Positions 1-11,154 of a stretch of 64,000 bases of DNA are shown here, piece by piece. Source of the DNA: Haemaphysalis longicornis (lineage: Eukaryota; Arthropoda; Arachnida; Ixodida; Ixodidae); contig CM023449.1 of NCBI GenBank assembly GCA_013339765.2, positions 35,604,353 through 35,668,352 of the forward strand. The letters are read 5' to 3'. Made by a program: the position numbers and the translations under genes. Below the pieces are notes generated by a model. That model ran no database searches, was not told where the DNA came from, and was given only the letters and a program-made list of their open reading frames with translations. Positions within the stretch are counted from its first letter, which is position 1. Every line of letters begins with the position of its first letter.

Positions 1-399
1 GCTTGTCATTCATCTCCCCGTTGTTTAGAGCAAAGAAAACTGCAAGTACATTTTAGACAAAATATACGCAATGAACCGTCAGCGCCCGCGTTTATTTAGT
101 TAGGAACGCACATTCGGCTGGTTTTTACGATAGTAAGCGAAAACCGTGGCAGTGCAACGCCGGCACGTGCGGGACGGAAAGCAAGCACAAATAGAAGAGA
201 ACTCCCGCTGGCGCACTTTCAGGCAGGGGGCGCGCGAGCATTGCGAAGGCGGGAAGTTTGAATTGCATTGGGTGGATAGCAGTGAGCGGATGACGGCGCT
301 ATAGGCCATTATGGCGAATCAATGCTCTGCACTTCCGGCAGCCTTCACATTGAGTGGAACGGCTTTTATTTTTTGTAGTACGCGTTACGTTCTAGCGCG
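1..399. other. Unassigned intergenic DNA
   Basis: I see no coding region, RNA gene or recognisable repeat here. The short open frames lack codon bias and any known motif. Confidence 0.4.
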
Positions 400-511
400 A
401 CGCGTAGACGAGTGTCCCGGTATTTAGTGCCGTCACTACATGAAATGACGGTGACGACGACGACATGAGACGCCGACCGCGAGAGTCCCTAAGGGGCTTC
501 GCCCCTAAAAC
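400..511 (+). repeat. Dispersed repeat with GGGGCTTCGCCCC 3' hairpin, copy 1
   Basis: A GACGACGACAT-rich stretch runs into a GC hairpin at 493-505 (GGGGC, loop TTC, GCCCC), directly followed by CTAAAA. Related copies lie at 13,735-13,827 (same strand) and 44,071-44,172 (opposite strand). They share the words GAGTGTCCC, TACATGA and GAGACGCCGAC upstream of the hairpin. A hairpin followed by CTAA resembles the 3' end of a non-autonomous Helitron (hairpin then CTRR). However, the usual ~10-base gap between hairpin and CTRR is missing, so the class is an inference. Confidence 0.5.
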
Positions 512-1000
512 ATTTGAATTAGTTTGAAATTTAAACCCGAGTCTACACAGTAGGAGCTCAGTGCGCTACCTATGCACGTTGCGAGCGCTGACAAAAGAAA
601 ATAATGCATGCCGGGTGATAAGTGAACTTGATGGTACGTGAGTAGAACAGGTGCACCTCAGCCGCTCTCAACTCTGTTACTGTGGAAACGGAGCCGTGCT
701 TTGCTTCAAACTACATAAGAAACGAAGGAGAAGAAAGAAGTACAAACACGGTGTTGCAGCAAAAACGCCCGTCGAAGTAATTGAAGGCAACGAATGGAAC
801 AACACAACTGAAGAGACGCACATCGATTTAACAGTAAAGAAGTGTTGATAAGTACCACCGGGCTTTCCCCTTCAAAGCACGTTGTCCAGCAGAACAACAG
901 AACTTGTTTTTGTTGTTCCCTCCTTGGTAACGCATACCCATTTTGGTGATAGGCCAGGACTTGGTAGCCTTACGCGGTAATTGTGTCCGCTTAACAATTA
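512..1000. other. Unassigned intergenic DNA
   Basis: No gene or repeat is recognised. The 65-residue frame at 651-848 is a chance frame without a known motif. Confidence 0.35.
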
Positions 1001-1690
1001 AAAAAAACTGTGGTTGATTCCTCTGTCATAGGAATCGGTGCAACACGAAAGAAATGTGCAGCGACATCTGCAGCTGGGCATGATTTGCGGGTCGGCGGCT
1101 GTCTTATGGATGTGCTTGGCGAGCGACGTCCTGCTGGCGGTAAAGGTGTACTGGCGTCATTTCAGTGACAGATATGACGTCAGTGAAATCTTGGTGTATC
1201 CCGGCATAAAACACGTTCGTATTAAAATATAAAACCTGAAAATGAACAACCCTAAGTACAACTTTTTCTTTGTACGAAAGGTTGCTGCCCCGCAAGAAGA
1301 CGCTGTGTGCAGAGGTGCACCCTTTACAGGCCGCTCGTTTTGTTGTACTGGCGTCACTTCCGATTCTGATTGTGGGGTTTAACGCGCCGACGCAACGCAG
1401 GCGATGAGGCGCGCCGTAGTGGAGGGCTCCGGATTAATTTTGACCACCTGGGGATCTTTATCGTGCGGCGAAATCTCGTACACACGGGCGTTTTTGCTTT
1501 TTCGCCTCCACCAGAAAAGCGGCCGCCGCGGCCGGGAATCGAACCCGCGACCTCGTGCTCAGCAGCGCAACGCCTTAGCCACTGAGCCACCTCGGCGGGT
1601 CTGGCGTCACTTCCGTGACGGATATGAGGTCAGTGCAATCTTGGTGTATCCCGGAATAAAACACTTTCGTGTCAAAAAACAATGAATTGA
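1001..1690 (+). repeat. CRE-motif dispersed repeat (family H), copy 1, split by a SINE
   Basis: It begins with a GATTCCT...AGGAATC hairpin near 1016. It then carries two ~80-base internal units (about 1,150-1,230 and 1,601-1,680) containing GGCGTCA, the CRE-like palindrome TGACGTCA or its variant, TCTTGGTGTATCCCGG and AACACTTTCGTGTT. A second copy sits at 39,431-39,850 in the same orientation. The second unit here is interrupted at 1,363-1,600 by a SINE. No coding capacity is seen; it could be a non-autonomous DNA transposon. Confidence 0.6.
1363..1600 (-). mobile_element. tRNA-derived SINE (Ruka-type), copy 1
   Basis: This is a non-autonomous retrotransposon with an internal RNA polymerase III promoter. 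Read on the minus strand it starts with GGTGGCTCAGTGGCTAAGG (A box) and GGTTCGATTCC (B box), then a body ending CGTTAAACCCCACAATC. A perfect 15-base target duplication (CTGGCGTCACTTCCG) lies at 1,348-1,362 and 1,601-1,615, which defines the ends. Automated tRNA finders may miscall the head as a tRNA gene. It is inserted in family H copy 1. Confidence 0.92.
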
Positions 1691-1762
1691 AAATACCGAA
1701 GCTGTATAATAATGCGTGCTGCCTTACCTTTGAATGTGGTGACACGTGAGTGCAACAGGGGC

Positions 1763-2384
1763 ACACCAGCTATGCCGAACCATGTTTCAATGGAAGCTGT
1801 GGTGTGTGCCAGTTTACTCGTGACGTAATTCTTGCCCTAAGGCGCAAAAGTTAAAGCCAAGAAAGTTACTAGCATACGATGTAACATTAAAAAAAGTTCG
1901 GGCAGCTTCGCCCTTGTGTCGCGAAGTCTGGGCAAAGAGCGAAGCTGGCGGTCCCACCTAGCTAATTCTTGGTTCGTCGTAGTTTACGCGTGGTTATGAT
2001 TGGAGACTCGGCAAAGTTTTCTGCGTGGTGTCGTCGTTAGCCCTACAAAGAAAGAGCAAGGAACGCTCGGTCATTGAAGTATCTGTACAATGTACGCGTG
2101 CCCACCTGCATTGCGATGAAGCTCCAAGAGTAGCGAAAGCGCTGCGGGACGAGCGGTTGCTTAAAATTTTGTACTCGCCCGGTGGCCGCCGTTCGGCTTT
2201 GTGGTCTGGCGTGCTGGACGCTAAGAAATTGATTAACGTGATGGCTCCTCGGCCTTTTGGCTTCATTTTGGCATTAATTCTTCTCTTTGCACCATCCAAA
2301 CTGGACTACTCTTCGTAACAAACGATAGATCGAGCCACCCCACGACGTGTTTCCAAATCGACTTAAAACATCCGCTTGAATCAA
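1763..2384. other. Unassigned intergenic DNA
   Basis: Both strands are open at about 2,000-2,300 (up to 101 residues), but neither product is recognised. The word CTCGGCCTTTTGGCT recalls U2 snRNA, but nothing else of U2 is present. Confidence 0.3.
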
Positions 2385-2624
2385 AAAAAAAACACACACG
2401 ACGTAGGAAGAGAACACGGACACAATGCTGAATATCAACTGAGCTTACTAAAAAAGGGGGGCATATATAAATGGAGCATTGCACAACAATGGCACAGCGC
2501 GACACTATTTCCTCCGATATTAGTTAACAGGATAATCGCTAAGAAGGTCAATTTCTTTCTCTATCAAAGCTACGGAGTCTGTGCTGACGCACTTTTCAGC
2601 TTTCCTGCTGATAACATCGACAGC

Positions 2625-3640
2625 CTCTTCGGCAAGGTGAAAGGAACAAAGAACGGATGCCTTCAAGTCTTCTTTGCCATTAAGACCCACAAGCCCGGAA
2701 TTCCGTTCCGCGCCATAGTATCGGAGTCTGGCACCTGACAGGCACAAGTGTCGAACTTTCTGGCCACGCACCTTGCACAAATTGAGGTGAGAGATCCCTA
2801 CATGACCGCAAACTCGAGAGGCCTGTTGTCATCCCTAGAAGGAGACCAGGGGCGGGCTGTTTCGGGCTTTTCGGTGGACATCCAGGATTTATATTACTCT
2901 ATACCCCTCGTCAAACTAATGCCTGCACTCCGAGCAACGATTGAGGAACAAGGCCTGATTTCCTTTCAAAATGGAGTGGGCATGTCCTGTGACGCCTTTT
3001 TAGAGCTTCTCGGCATACTTGCGATCTACCGCCGTTTCACACGAAGGCCGTGACTATACGTGCAACGAGCGGGGATATGCGTAGGATCTCGCGTAGCCCC
3101 CTCCCTGTCCAACCTCCACCTGGCGGAAGTGTACCGGCGTGTTCAGGGAAGCCTGGAGGGAAAGGTGATTGTGGCCATTTTTTGTTATGGGGACGATTAT
3201 TCGGTTTTGTGCACGAATGTCCTTGAGAGTGACCAACGCCTGAAGGGTGAAATTATGGGGCGTTTTGAAAATAGCGCCCACGGCCTATCCTTCCCACATA
3301 AGCTACCGGAGAATGGCCACCTGAGGTTTTTGGACCTCAGCCTGCGGTTCAACAAAGGGCATATCTGCTGGTGGTACGAGACACGGAGCAGTAAGTTCTT
3401 CCTATTTCATGCCTCGGCACACTTCAAGAACGTGAAAAGAGCGATTGCAACTATGGCTTTGCGCTCCGCCATTGAGAAGTCCTGCACGCATCAGTGAACA
3501 GTTTCAAACGGCAGAAAACCAGGCTGCGTAACGCCGGCTACGCGAAAAGCACCCTGGCGGCAGTGAGCGAAATCCTACTACGGCGTGTGAAAAAAGAACT
3601 AGAGGGGACAAGACGTGCAACCGTTCAGTTTCAGTTTATT
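2625..3640 (+). pseudogene. Penelope-like reverse transcriptase remnant (PLE-1)
   Basis: RNA-dependent DNA synthesis domain of a Penelope-like element. One frame runs from about 2,627 to 3,497 with two in-frame stops (2,736 and 3,051). Visible motifs are FFAIKTHKPGIPFRAIVS (PLE motif with KTHK), VDIQDLYYSIP (motif A, catalytic Asp), ICVGSRVAPSLSNL (motif B, GS..AP) and YGDDYSVL (motif C, Asp-Asp kept). FLDLSLRF and HFKNVKRAIA follow. A frameshift near 3,490 moves the thumb region (RLRNAGYAKSTL) to another frame. The start is lost in the inverted end copy. The stops argue for a dead copy despite the intact motif C. Confidence 0.82.
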
Positions 3641-3770
3641 ATTCATTCCAAAAAAAGTAGTCCAGTAATAGTATTATACAGACGAAGGTCCCAAAGCTAA
3701 CGGGACCCTCGATGAATAACAACAAACAATAAATTAGATCAAGAAAACCCACTTAAGTAAACACACTAAA
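3625..3770 (-). mobile_element. Short LINE 3' UTR insertion inside PLE-1
   Basis: On the minus strand this segment carries GGGTCCC, a spacer, then GGGACC, followed by GTCTGTATAATA and AATAAACTG. The same arrangement of hairpin, TATA-like words and AATAAA occurs in the LINE 3' end at 4,885-5,250. It separates the RT thumb from the endonuclease linker, so I read it as a 5'-truncated CR1/L2-like insertion. A partial duplication of GCAAC at both edges is too short to prove this. Confidence 0.45.
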
Positions 3771-3779
3771 GGTTGCAAC

Positions 3780-4305
3780 GCACTAAAGTGAATGCGGCGG
3801 TAGTTCCCTACGTACATGGCTCCGCACACAACCTGGAGAAAATTGCAGCCAGGCATGGTGAGTTCGTTGTGTGCAGGCCTATCAAATCAAGGCGTATCAA
3901 ATGTGCCGGCGCATGAACAAGGAACCAAGAAGGGAGACATGCACTAAGAATCATCGAACAAGATACGACGAATGCCGGGCAGAAGTCGTATATAGCATCC
4001 CATTATCATGTTGAAAATTCTACGTAGGACAAACCGGAAAGTGCATTAACGACAGGGCCCGAGAACACGCCGCCTTAATCAAGACAACGTCATCCGGACA
4101 CCTACCATTCCATTGCCGCACTTGCCCCAAATGCACCGCGCGCATCGACGATATCGACGTGCTTCGGAAAAAACGCATTCGCCTCGCACATGAAGTCGTC
4201 AAGGCAGTGGCTATCAGCAGGAAAGTTGACAAGTGCGTCAGCACAGCCTCCGTAGCTCTGGCAGAGAAAGAAATGGACATTCTTAGCGATAATCCTGTTA
4301 AATAA
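3780..4305 (+). pseudogene. GIY-YIG endonuclease remnant of PLE-1
   Basis: C-terminal nuclease of a Penelope-like element, which nicks target DNA. After a linker (VPYVHGSAHNLEKIAARHGE, 3,803-3,862) the nuclease reads VVYSIPLSC, a stop, then KFYVGQTGKCINDRAREH, matching the GIY-YIG pattern VVY...YVGQT...R..EH. The tail includes a CRTCPKC pair and KCVSTASVAL, and ends near 4,303. Stops at the linker and inside the nuclease, plus frame changes, make this a pseudogene. Its 3' flank is the segment that also appears inverted at 2,385-2,625. Confidence 0.75.
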
Positions 4306-4440
4306 TCTCGGAGGAAATAGTATCGAGCTGTGCCAATGTTGTGAAGTGTTTCATGTATATGTGTGTCCCTTTTTTGTTACTAAACTACGTTGATAGTGAG
4401 CATTGTGTCCGAGTTTTCTTCCTACGTCCTGTGTCTTTTC

Positions 4441-4884
4441 GTTCAAGCTAAAGTTTCAAGTCGATATGAACCAAATCGCCCAAACCCAAGGAATTCTGCG
4501 TTTCCAAAGCCGTGCTTGTACCGGTTGAATCGCGCCTCCGGCAGGTGGCGACACGAGTCCCACCCGAGCGCGGCTAGGCAAAGCTAGTGTAAAGCTGCGG
4601 TGCCGGCGCGCGCGATGACGTCATCGCTCGGCGAGGCTTCCCTGCGCACGTTCGCCGGCCCAGCCAGCAGCTTATACCGCATCGCTGTGAAAAGTTCTTA
4701 CATGTATACCTGGCTTTCGCCTTCATAAACACGTACACAGACCTAACGGCTTCGAGTAATCTTGCTTTTAATGCCTGTTTTAACAGTGTTATGTGATAAA
4801 AAAGTATGAGGCCCCCGGTAAGGGGATAGCGTCACGCTACCAACTAGGTGGGTCCACGGGGAGTTGAGAAGAAAAGAGGTACCA
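4441..4884. other. Unassigned intergenic DNA
   Basis: A moderately GC-rich stretch with no recognised gene or repeat. Confidence 0.35.
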
Positions 4885-5250
4885 CAAATTTTCAAAGTTT
4901 ATTTCACAAAAGCAGTAACGTGCGATTACATAATGTAAGTATACAAGAGGAGGTCCCAAGGTAATAAACCGTGGGCGGGACCTCCTATGCTTCTACACCA
5001 TAAAGAACGAGCATATAAAAAGACATAGTTGGAAGTTAGCAATCCATTAACACGTAACGGTAAAAAGAAAATCAGTGGCGATACAGAAACACCTCAAAAG
5101 CACACAATAGCAAAGTATACATAGAATATGGCTCAACTGTATATACTGCACAGACCAAATGAGAGCAAACCGTTCAAGAAAAATAAAAAATAATAAAAAA
5201 TAAAGTACAATACATAGTTATTCGAAATAATTTATACAGGAGTACATGCA
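4885..5250 (-). mobile_element. LINE 3' UTR fragment (CR1/L2-like)
   Basis: On the minus strand it contains GGAGGTCCCGCCC, a spacer, then CTTGGGACCTCC, a strong inverted pair around 4,950-4,985. TATACTTACATTATGTAATC and the polyadenylation-like word AATAAACTTTG follow at the end. I recognise this as the 3' tail style of tick CR1-like LINEs. No coding part is present, so it is a heavily 5'-truncated copy. The clade is inferred. Confidence 0.5.
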
Positions 5251-7432
5251 AACAACAACAAAAAAAAACAGGCCAGAAGTGTTCTTCACAGCCAAACACA
5301 GGTTTGGCTATACAAACAGTTTAATTAGCAATGAAGTTGGGCTGGCGCCGACGCGCTCACCCGACAACACGATGGGAGTCGTTGGAGCGGGGCAGGAAGG
5401 AGACTGGGTCTGGACCTCGGAGACGGGGCCGGTCGCTCAGTGACCAGGGTGACGGGGTGCGCTCCCTCTGTTGACCCGGGAAAGTCGGAACCGGGCGCGG
5501 CGATGTCCACGCACGCTGCAGGGCCGTGGGGCGAATTCAAAGTTCTGCTGCAGGCTCGTTGCTTTGCGTGGATGGGTACGAGGGATGATCGTCGTCTCGA
5601 TCTCCGCCGGGATTCGGAAGCCCTTTCGGATGTCTCCTACGGCGTCTCCGACGACGGCGGGTGTCGATAATTATCCAGGGGTATGCGGGCGTTCTTATCA
5701 CCTCCGCCGGTGCGTGGAGGGAAGGCAGAGGTGGGTGCTGGTTCGGGGAACTCACGGCTGGCCAGTCACTGCACGCTGCAGGCGCGTAGGCAATGCTCAG
5801 CCGGGTGCCGGGGGTCAGCATCGGGATGTCCCCCTCAGTGCGGTACGCACGTACGCTCTTCCGTGAATCGGTGGCAAGCGGTCAGCGGCCGATGTCAACA
5901 TTCGAACGTCACAAAAGTCTAGCTAACAAAAAACCTTTCCCGGGAAATTTTCCAAAGTTTCATGCAAACTGGACAATAAAAAAAGGTTGCCCTTTTCATC
6001 TGTGGTCACAATAAAACATGTTGCACGCTAGGCCAAGCAAAAAAAAAGAAAGCATTGTAGCTGCCATGAAAGCCCTTGTGACTGCACGCCACTGCAGCGT
6101 CAGATTCTTCCCTAGTTCATGTTAGTATCAAACTCTGCAAAAAAGCACAACGTGAAGCAAACAAATAATGTTTGTTTCAAAGTATCGCCAATCAGGGTTT
6201 AGCCTTCAACCCGCTTCTGTCAACGTTTTCCCGCTGGCGTCACTTTAGCGTACAGGTTTTGTCGCCATATTCTTTTCCCTAATTCGCAATAATTCGCTGC
6301 CGAGAAGCAATTATACAAGTTCCCAACGCTCGACAGTGAAGATTACCAAATAGATTTATTCTTCTAATTGGCGTCTGGTTGGGTGTTTTCCGAACACGTC
6401 AATTAGCGAGGCTGGGTCGGCTTGATTTGCTTTTCCCGGCTAAATGGCACCGACAAAAGAGCTGCAAAGGCTCGTTTTGGAGGAGTCGCAACCAGGATAC
6501 TGGAAAGCCAAACCTCCGCTTCGGTATCGAAGCCACGTGATCTTCAGCAAAATTGCCAAAAAAGCCAAAAAGCACATATAACTGGGTGCCCAGATGCGCG
6601 AAAGCGACTGCGCCTTACAAAATCTTCCTTTTTTTAATTAGGCAGCGACTGCCGACGTGCAACCTGTGAACCCTTTCAGAAGGATCTAATCAGATGTCTT
6701 CCTGTCCATGTTCTTGTTCTTTCTCTGTGTGAAAGCAGCCTGGAGATAAAAGGAAGAAGTTACAAATCCGGGGACTCTATATTGGCCGCGATTGCGTTTA
6801 ACATCCGCGCTTGCGTGTTCACGGATTTAATCCGCTCAACGAGCCCGTTTCATTGCTCTTCAGCGTCCCTCTCGCTTTGTTTGTGCGTATTTCCTTCTAG
6901 CTTTTTTTGTAAAGAAGGCCGATCTGATGCCTGCACGCTTAGTTAATTAGGGCGGCAGTGTTTGTACAGTTTGCAGTGGATACCTTCCCGCTGCCATTTT
7001 GGGAGTGAGTGTGTGCGCAAACAAGTCGTCTCCCTTTTTTGTTTTTTTGCACATTTCGGAAGCGACGGGTAGAGTGAACAAGATTATTTCAGCATTGAAC
7101 GCTCGTCAGAAAGTATGGCTCAATTAGCGACGATCATGCAGCAAAGTAAAAAAAAAAGGATGAACTCGCTGTTTCTGGGTACTTCCCCCACTGAGCGGAC
7201 GTGATTTCGCTTTTTGGGGGACCAAACAGCCTTAGGCATGCAATGCTTTTAGCTGGAACCACCCTATATTGTTCGAAATAAGACCTAGTTTGTATCTTTT
7301 CCTTTTTTTCCGAGTTTGAGACAAGCTTTGATAGTGTAAGGGTCCGAAAGGACAAGAGATGGATCAACAGGACTCTTTTGTTTTCTGCGACTCGTAATTT
7401 ACCCCTTTCGGCCCTGGTGGCGTCCATTGACG
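5251..7432. other. Unassigned intergenic DNA, GC-rich at 5.33-5.90 kb
   Basis: The block 5,333-5,900 is GC-rich and contains CACGCTGCAGG twice (about 5,513 and 5,770), suggesting part of an old repeat or LTR. I cannot place it. The rest is AT-rich with no recognised feature. Confidence 0.3.
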
Positions 7433-7445
7433 CCATCACTTTTAA

Positions 7446-7684
7446 CACTCGCCGCGGCGGCTCAGTGGCTAAGGCGTCGCACTGCTGAGCACGAGGACGC
7501 GGGTTCGATTCCAAGCCGCGGCGGCCGCTTTTCTGATGGAGGCGAAAAGTGAAAACGCCCGTGTGTACGAGATTTAGGCGCACGTTAAAGATCCCCAGGT
7601 GGTCAAAATTAATCCGGAGCCCTCCACTACGGCGTGCCTCATCACCTGCGTTGCGTCGGCGCGTTAAACCCTACAATAAATCAA
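7446..7684 (+). mobile_element. tRNA-derived SINE (Ruka-type), copy 2
   Basis: Head GGCGGCTCAGTGGCTAAGG with B box GGTTCGATTCC, body through CGGCGCGTTAAACCCTAC, and a short AATAAATCAA tail. A perfect 13-base target duplication CCATCACTTTTAA lies at 7,433-7,445 and 7,685-7,697. The longer frames across it (for example minus 7,134-7,583) are not genes. Confidence 0.93.
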
Positions 7685-7697
7685 CCATCACTTTTAA

Positions 7698-8603
7698 GCT
7701 CTGACAGAGCATAAAGAACGAAACCAAAACTGCAAGTTTTCTGGGAAATCGTTCTTCGAGGATGCCTGTTGCGATAGACATCACCGTTGTCGCGTTTTAC
7801 CGCGAGCTGGACTCTATAAAGAAGAAGAAGCTCCGATGAAGATTCCATTAAGGCATTGAGGCTTAAACAAATGTTGCTCCCAGGTTTAATCCGTCGCTTG
7901 TAGATTAAAAAATATGCGCAGTACGAATCCCATTTTTTGTGTGTAGGCTCATTGGGTCATAAATGTAACGAAACATGCAAAAAGGGATGTTTCTGCCCAA
8001 CACAAAAATTTCAATTGTCAGATGTCCAAATTAGCTGCCTCACTAATAAATCAGCTTTTACTTGCCGTATCGCTACTTTTTGTGGGCTTATGGGGCCCTA
8101 AAATTTCATGCAACACGCAGAAAATTTTGTTTTGCTTGAAATAAAAAATCAGGGCCGAAAGGGTTAAATACTTCCCCACTATTTGTTATTTTAGGTGGCG
8201 CCTGCGCAACAGCCCATGTGTGCAAGAGGTGAACACACAAATTGGAACAATGTGATATAGAACAGGGAGTAATTATGACAATAGATAATGGGAGTAATAA
8301 AAAAATTATAACAACATTTGGTTCCTATAACCCAGTAGTGCTATTATGACGGGCGTCGCCGAGGGGTTGCGGGGTAAAGGGAAAGCGGGGGGGGGGGGGG
8401 GGGGGAGGAGGGGAGACAGGCAGGCTGAACAGAATTTATTAGTTTGACTTCACTGCGGCTGCTAGTTAAACGAATTAAGCCACAAATTGCATCGGTTTTA
8501 CGTTATTTCTTTATGTGTTCAGTTTTTCAATGAAAACAGCATGAAAACCCCCAACAGTGCAACGACTGGACACATCAGGTATAAATTGATCTCTCACGTA
8601 AAA
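7698..8603. other. Unassigned intergenic DNA with a 19-base G run
   Basis: AT-rich apart from a G run at 8,387-8,405 inside a purine-rich GGGA stretch. No gene is seen. Confidence 0.4.
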
Positions 8604-9131
8604 TTTTAGATGCGACTGCATCTCATTCACTCGCCTTGTCCCTCCATACAGCGTTGTTGTCCACACTATAAAAAACATAATAGTTAGCGGCGCCCGGTTT
8701 AGATCCCACGACCCTGTGGGCGGAACGCGAGGTACATGCTCTTCCCTCTGCGCCACAAAACCGAGACAGAACCAAATGCTACGAACGCGCCTTATATCCT
8801 TGACTCATTCAAACTACGTCAAGAAGCTACTGACACAACGCATGATGGGGCAATGATTAACACTTGCAATAAAAGAAAAGAAGCTCCCACTTACAGCAAC
8901 AATGATGGAGTAAAGGTCGTTGCGACAGCGAAGCCCCAAGCATACCACTTAGAGAGATTGACCAAGATTGGCCAATAAAACATAATAATAATCATAAAAC
9001 ATAATAATCATACGCGTTCCCGACCCGTTTCACGCGATTTGAGAATCAATCCAACGGAAACACCAAGTGAACCCCACGATGCGTCGCATCTAAACACGGT
9101 TCCACTCGCGGGGAGGTGGGCGCAATTTTTT
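8604..9131 (+). mobile_element. Hairpin-ended repeat, copy A
   Basis: It begins TTTT then the palindrome AGATGCGACTGCATCT (8,608-8,623). Near the other end is its inverted form GATGCGTCGCATC then TAAA (9,078-9,094), followed by a CTCGCGGGGAGG word and AATTTTTT. Inside, on the minus strand at 8,688-8,756, a tRNA-like block has A and B boxes (TGGCGCAGAGGGAAGAG; GGGATCTAAACC). Five other copies (27.7, 36.8, 44.5, 47.6 and 61.4 kb) share this plan. The class is unknown; a tRNA-containing SINE variant or a MITE are both possible. Confidence 0.65.
8688..8756 (-). repeat. tRNA-like block inside hairpin-ended repeat A
   Basis: The minus strand reads GTGGCGCAGAGGGAAGAGC (A-box-like), a spacer, then TGGGATCTAAACCGGGCGCC (B-box-like with a C-to-T change in the core). 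Copies at 27,901-27,972 and 44,601-44,664 have the same layout with intact GGATCGAAACC cores. The acceptor stem is not convincing, so this is a SINE-type promoter, not a tRNA gene. Confidence 0.5.
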
Positions 9132-9720
9132 CCCCCCGTATTTCTTGCCGTGAAGTTATGTTCGCTAAAATAAATTGAATAAATCGCAAGTTGTATGCGA
9201 TATTTTTGTGTTTGCATAGCAGTTCGGTCGGATTTTTCCGCACGACATGCAGGTATTCTAAGAATGAGTTTCTACAACCCAGAACATGTGCTTGTACAAA
9301 CACAACTTTTCATATGTCTACTATGCTTCAAGTTTTTAGAATCGACGTAAGTTATTGACCAAGCGAGGTGGACTCTCCAACAATGACCGCGGCTATCGGC
9401 CACATGATGTGGGGCCGGCTGGCTCCAGCCTTACAAAACGGCGGAACTTCACAGTGTAAATTCAACGTGCGGAGGAACCGCCTGGGTTATAGGACGAAGT
9501 AATTCCATCTCCTGTTGTTGTTTTTGTATGCGAAAGCGTTGCTTGGCTATGTTGGTGAAACCGCCCGACCGGCTTGCGTCCACAAAAGCCGTCGCAAACA
9601 CCTGCCGCCGAAACCCTCGGCGCGCGCTCAATTCCCATTAGTTGCAATGCCTTCCATAATACGTGCATCAGATATAAAACACATATGACGGAATCACGCG
9701 CATGCTTCCCCAGAGGAAGT
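9132..9720. other. Unassigned intergenic DNA
   Basis: No recognised gene or repeat before the TTTG array. Confidence 0.35.
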
Positions 9721-10215
9721 GTTTGTTTGTTTGCTTCCTTGTTTGTTTGTTTGCTTGCTTGTTTATTTGCTTGTTTGATTACTTGTTTCTGTTTGCTTGC
9801 TTGTTTGTTTGTTTGTTTGTTTGTTTGTTTGCTTGCTTGCTTGCTTGATTGTTTGTTTGTTTGTTTGCTTGCTCGCTTCTTTGATTTATTGTTTGCTCCC
9901 TTGTTTGCTTGCTTGCTTGCTTGCTTGCTTTGTTGCCTGCTTGCTTGCTTGCTTGCCTGCTTGCGTGGTCGCTTGCGTGCTTGCTTGCTTGTTTGTTGGT
10001 TTTTCTCTTCGTTTGTTTGTTTGCTTGCTTGTTCGTTTGCTTTTTTTGTTTGTTTGTTTGTTTGGTTGGTTGGTTGGTTCCTTGCTTGCTTGCTTGTTTG
10101 TTTCTTGTTTGTTTGTTCGCTTGCTTGTTTGTCTGTTTGTCTGTTTGTTTGTTTGTTTGTTTGTTTGTTTGTTTGTTTGTTTGTTTGTTTGTTTGTTTGT
10201 TTGTTTGTTTGTTTT
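9721..10215. repeat. Long (TTTG)n / (CTTG)n interrupted microsatellite
   Basis: About 495 bases of TTTG and GCTT tetranucleotides with TTTC and GGTT variants. The array is purest at about 10,142-10,213. It keeps several frames open on both strands (Cys/Leu/Phe/Val-rich on plus, Lys/Gln/Thr/Asn-rich on minus). The resulting frame of up to 329 residues (9,574-10,563) is therefore an artefact. Confidence 0.95.
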
Positions 10216-11150
10216 TGTCTGCGTCAATTGTACAGAGTTGCTGTTCCAGAGCATTGGCGGAGCACAGCCGAGTTTTATGAGACATGCACACGTAAGGCCA
10301 GGAAGCTTTCTACTTGGTTCTTAACTCAGTCAAGCTTTTACGGTGGCCTGGTGAACTTCCTCTTCAAACACTCGCGGTTAGCTCTGACGACCCGGGGTTC
10401 ATTAACTTGGCACTTTAGGGCGTGCTCTAGGGGCCGCAGGTGCAGCCTGCACCAGAGTATCAACCGCCGAGGTCTGGTTTCCCTATTTGAAGCAAAGGAT
10501 CTCGTGCGTAACGACAGAAAGTCTCAAGGAGGTCTTACCCTGCGGAATACGGCGTATGCTTAAGAGGCCACAATGAGCGTCTTCAGGCGAGTAATCTGAT
10601 TATTTTAAATCATCCTTTTATCTGCTAAGTGGCGCTATGCCCTTCGGGAAAACATTCTAATCTGCCACTCGCACGCGCAACTAACAATACTTGTGACTTG
10701 ATAGAAAAAGGAAAGGCGCGGCACTGGGGATATTGAGCTCGGCAGCGAGCTCCCCTGCATACAACCCAGTGCGGGGAAGGAGGTGTGGAGGGGGAAATAA
10801 ATAAAAGAGGTGACTAAGGACTAACAGGTGCAATGACTAAGGTGAATATGTTTATCACAGAATACTAGGGAGAGTAAAAGAGACAGAGAAAAAGAGAAGG
10901 AAAAAAAAGGAACACTATAGACCTTTTTTATTTTTTCCGTTGTGGAGATTCCATTTTGCCATTGGGCTGTGCTAGCGGCCATACAATTGGCGCAGTCAAC
11001 AGGAAGATGTAAGTGCGCGTGCGCAAAACAGCCCAAAGCATGCTCTGATCTCATTAACGATTAACGGATGAAAAGCTTTATGGAAGAAGCGTTTTCTCAG
11101 AAGCTCTGGACACTGACGATGATGCTGATGACGATGAGAGAAAGAGAGAG
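10216..11150. other. Unassigned intergenic DNA
   Basis: At 10,720-10,780 an ACTGGG...CCCAGT pair and the inverted word GAGCTCGGCAGCGAGCTC give local hairpins. A purine-rich stretch follows at 10,860-10,920. No gene is recognised. Confidence 0.35.
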
Positions 11151-11154
11151 AAAA

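Larger units (their letters stand above)
2385..4440 (+). mobile_element. Penelope-like retroelement (PLE-1), decayed, with inverted 3' end at its 5' side
   Basis: A reverse transcriptase remnant (about 2,625-3,640) is followed by a GIY-YIG endonuclease remnant (about 3,985-4,305), the order typical of Penelope-like elements. The last ~240 bases (about 4,195-4,440) recur in inverted form at 2,385-2,625, including the words GACGTAGGAAGA, CGGACACAATGCT and ACTATTTCCTCCGA. Inverted or tandem partial copies of this kind are known for Penelope elements. A short LINE 3' end splits it at about 3,625-3,770. Nonsense codons and frameshifts make it inactive. Confidence 0.8.

Noticed and set aside
1540..1600. 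tRNA gene at SINE heads
   Set aside because: The A and B boxes belong to Ruka copies with target duplications; the sequence is repeated nine times and lacks a proper acceptor stem.
2240..2265. U2 snRNA fragment (CTCGGCCTTTTGGCT)
   Set aside because: Only a short similarity; the rest of U2 and its promoter are absent.
9574..10563. A 329-codon frame on plus and a 170-codon frame on minus over the TTTG array
   Set aside because: A tetranucleotide array lacks stops in several frames by construction; the Cys/Leu/Phe and Lys/Gln/Thr products are not proteins.
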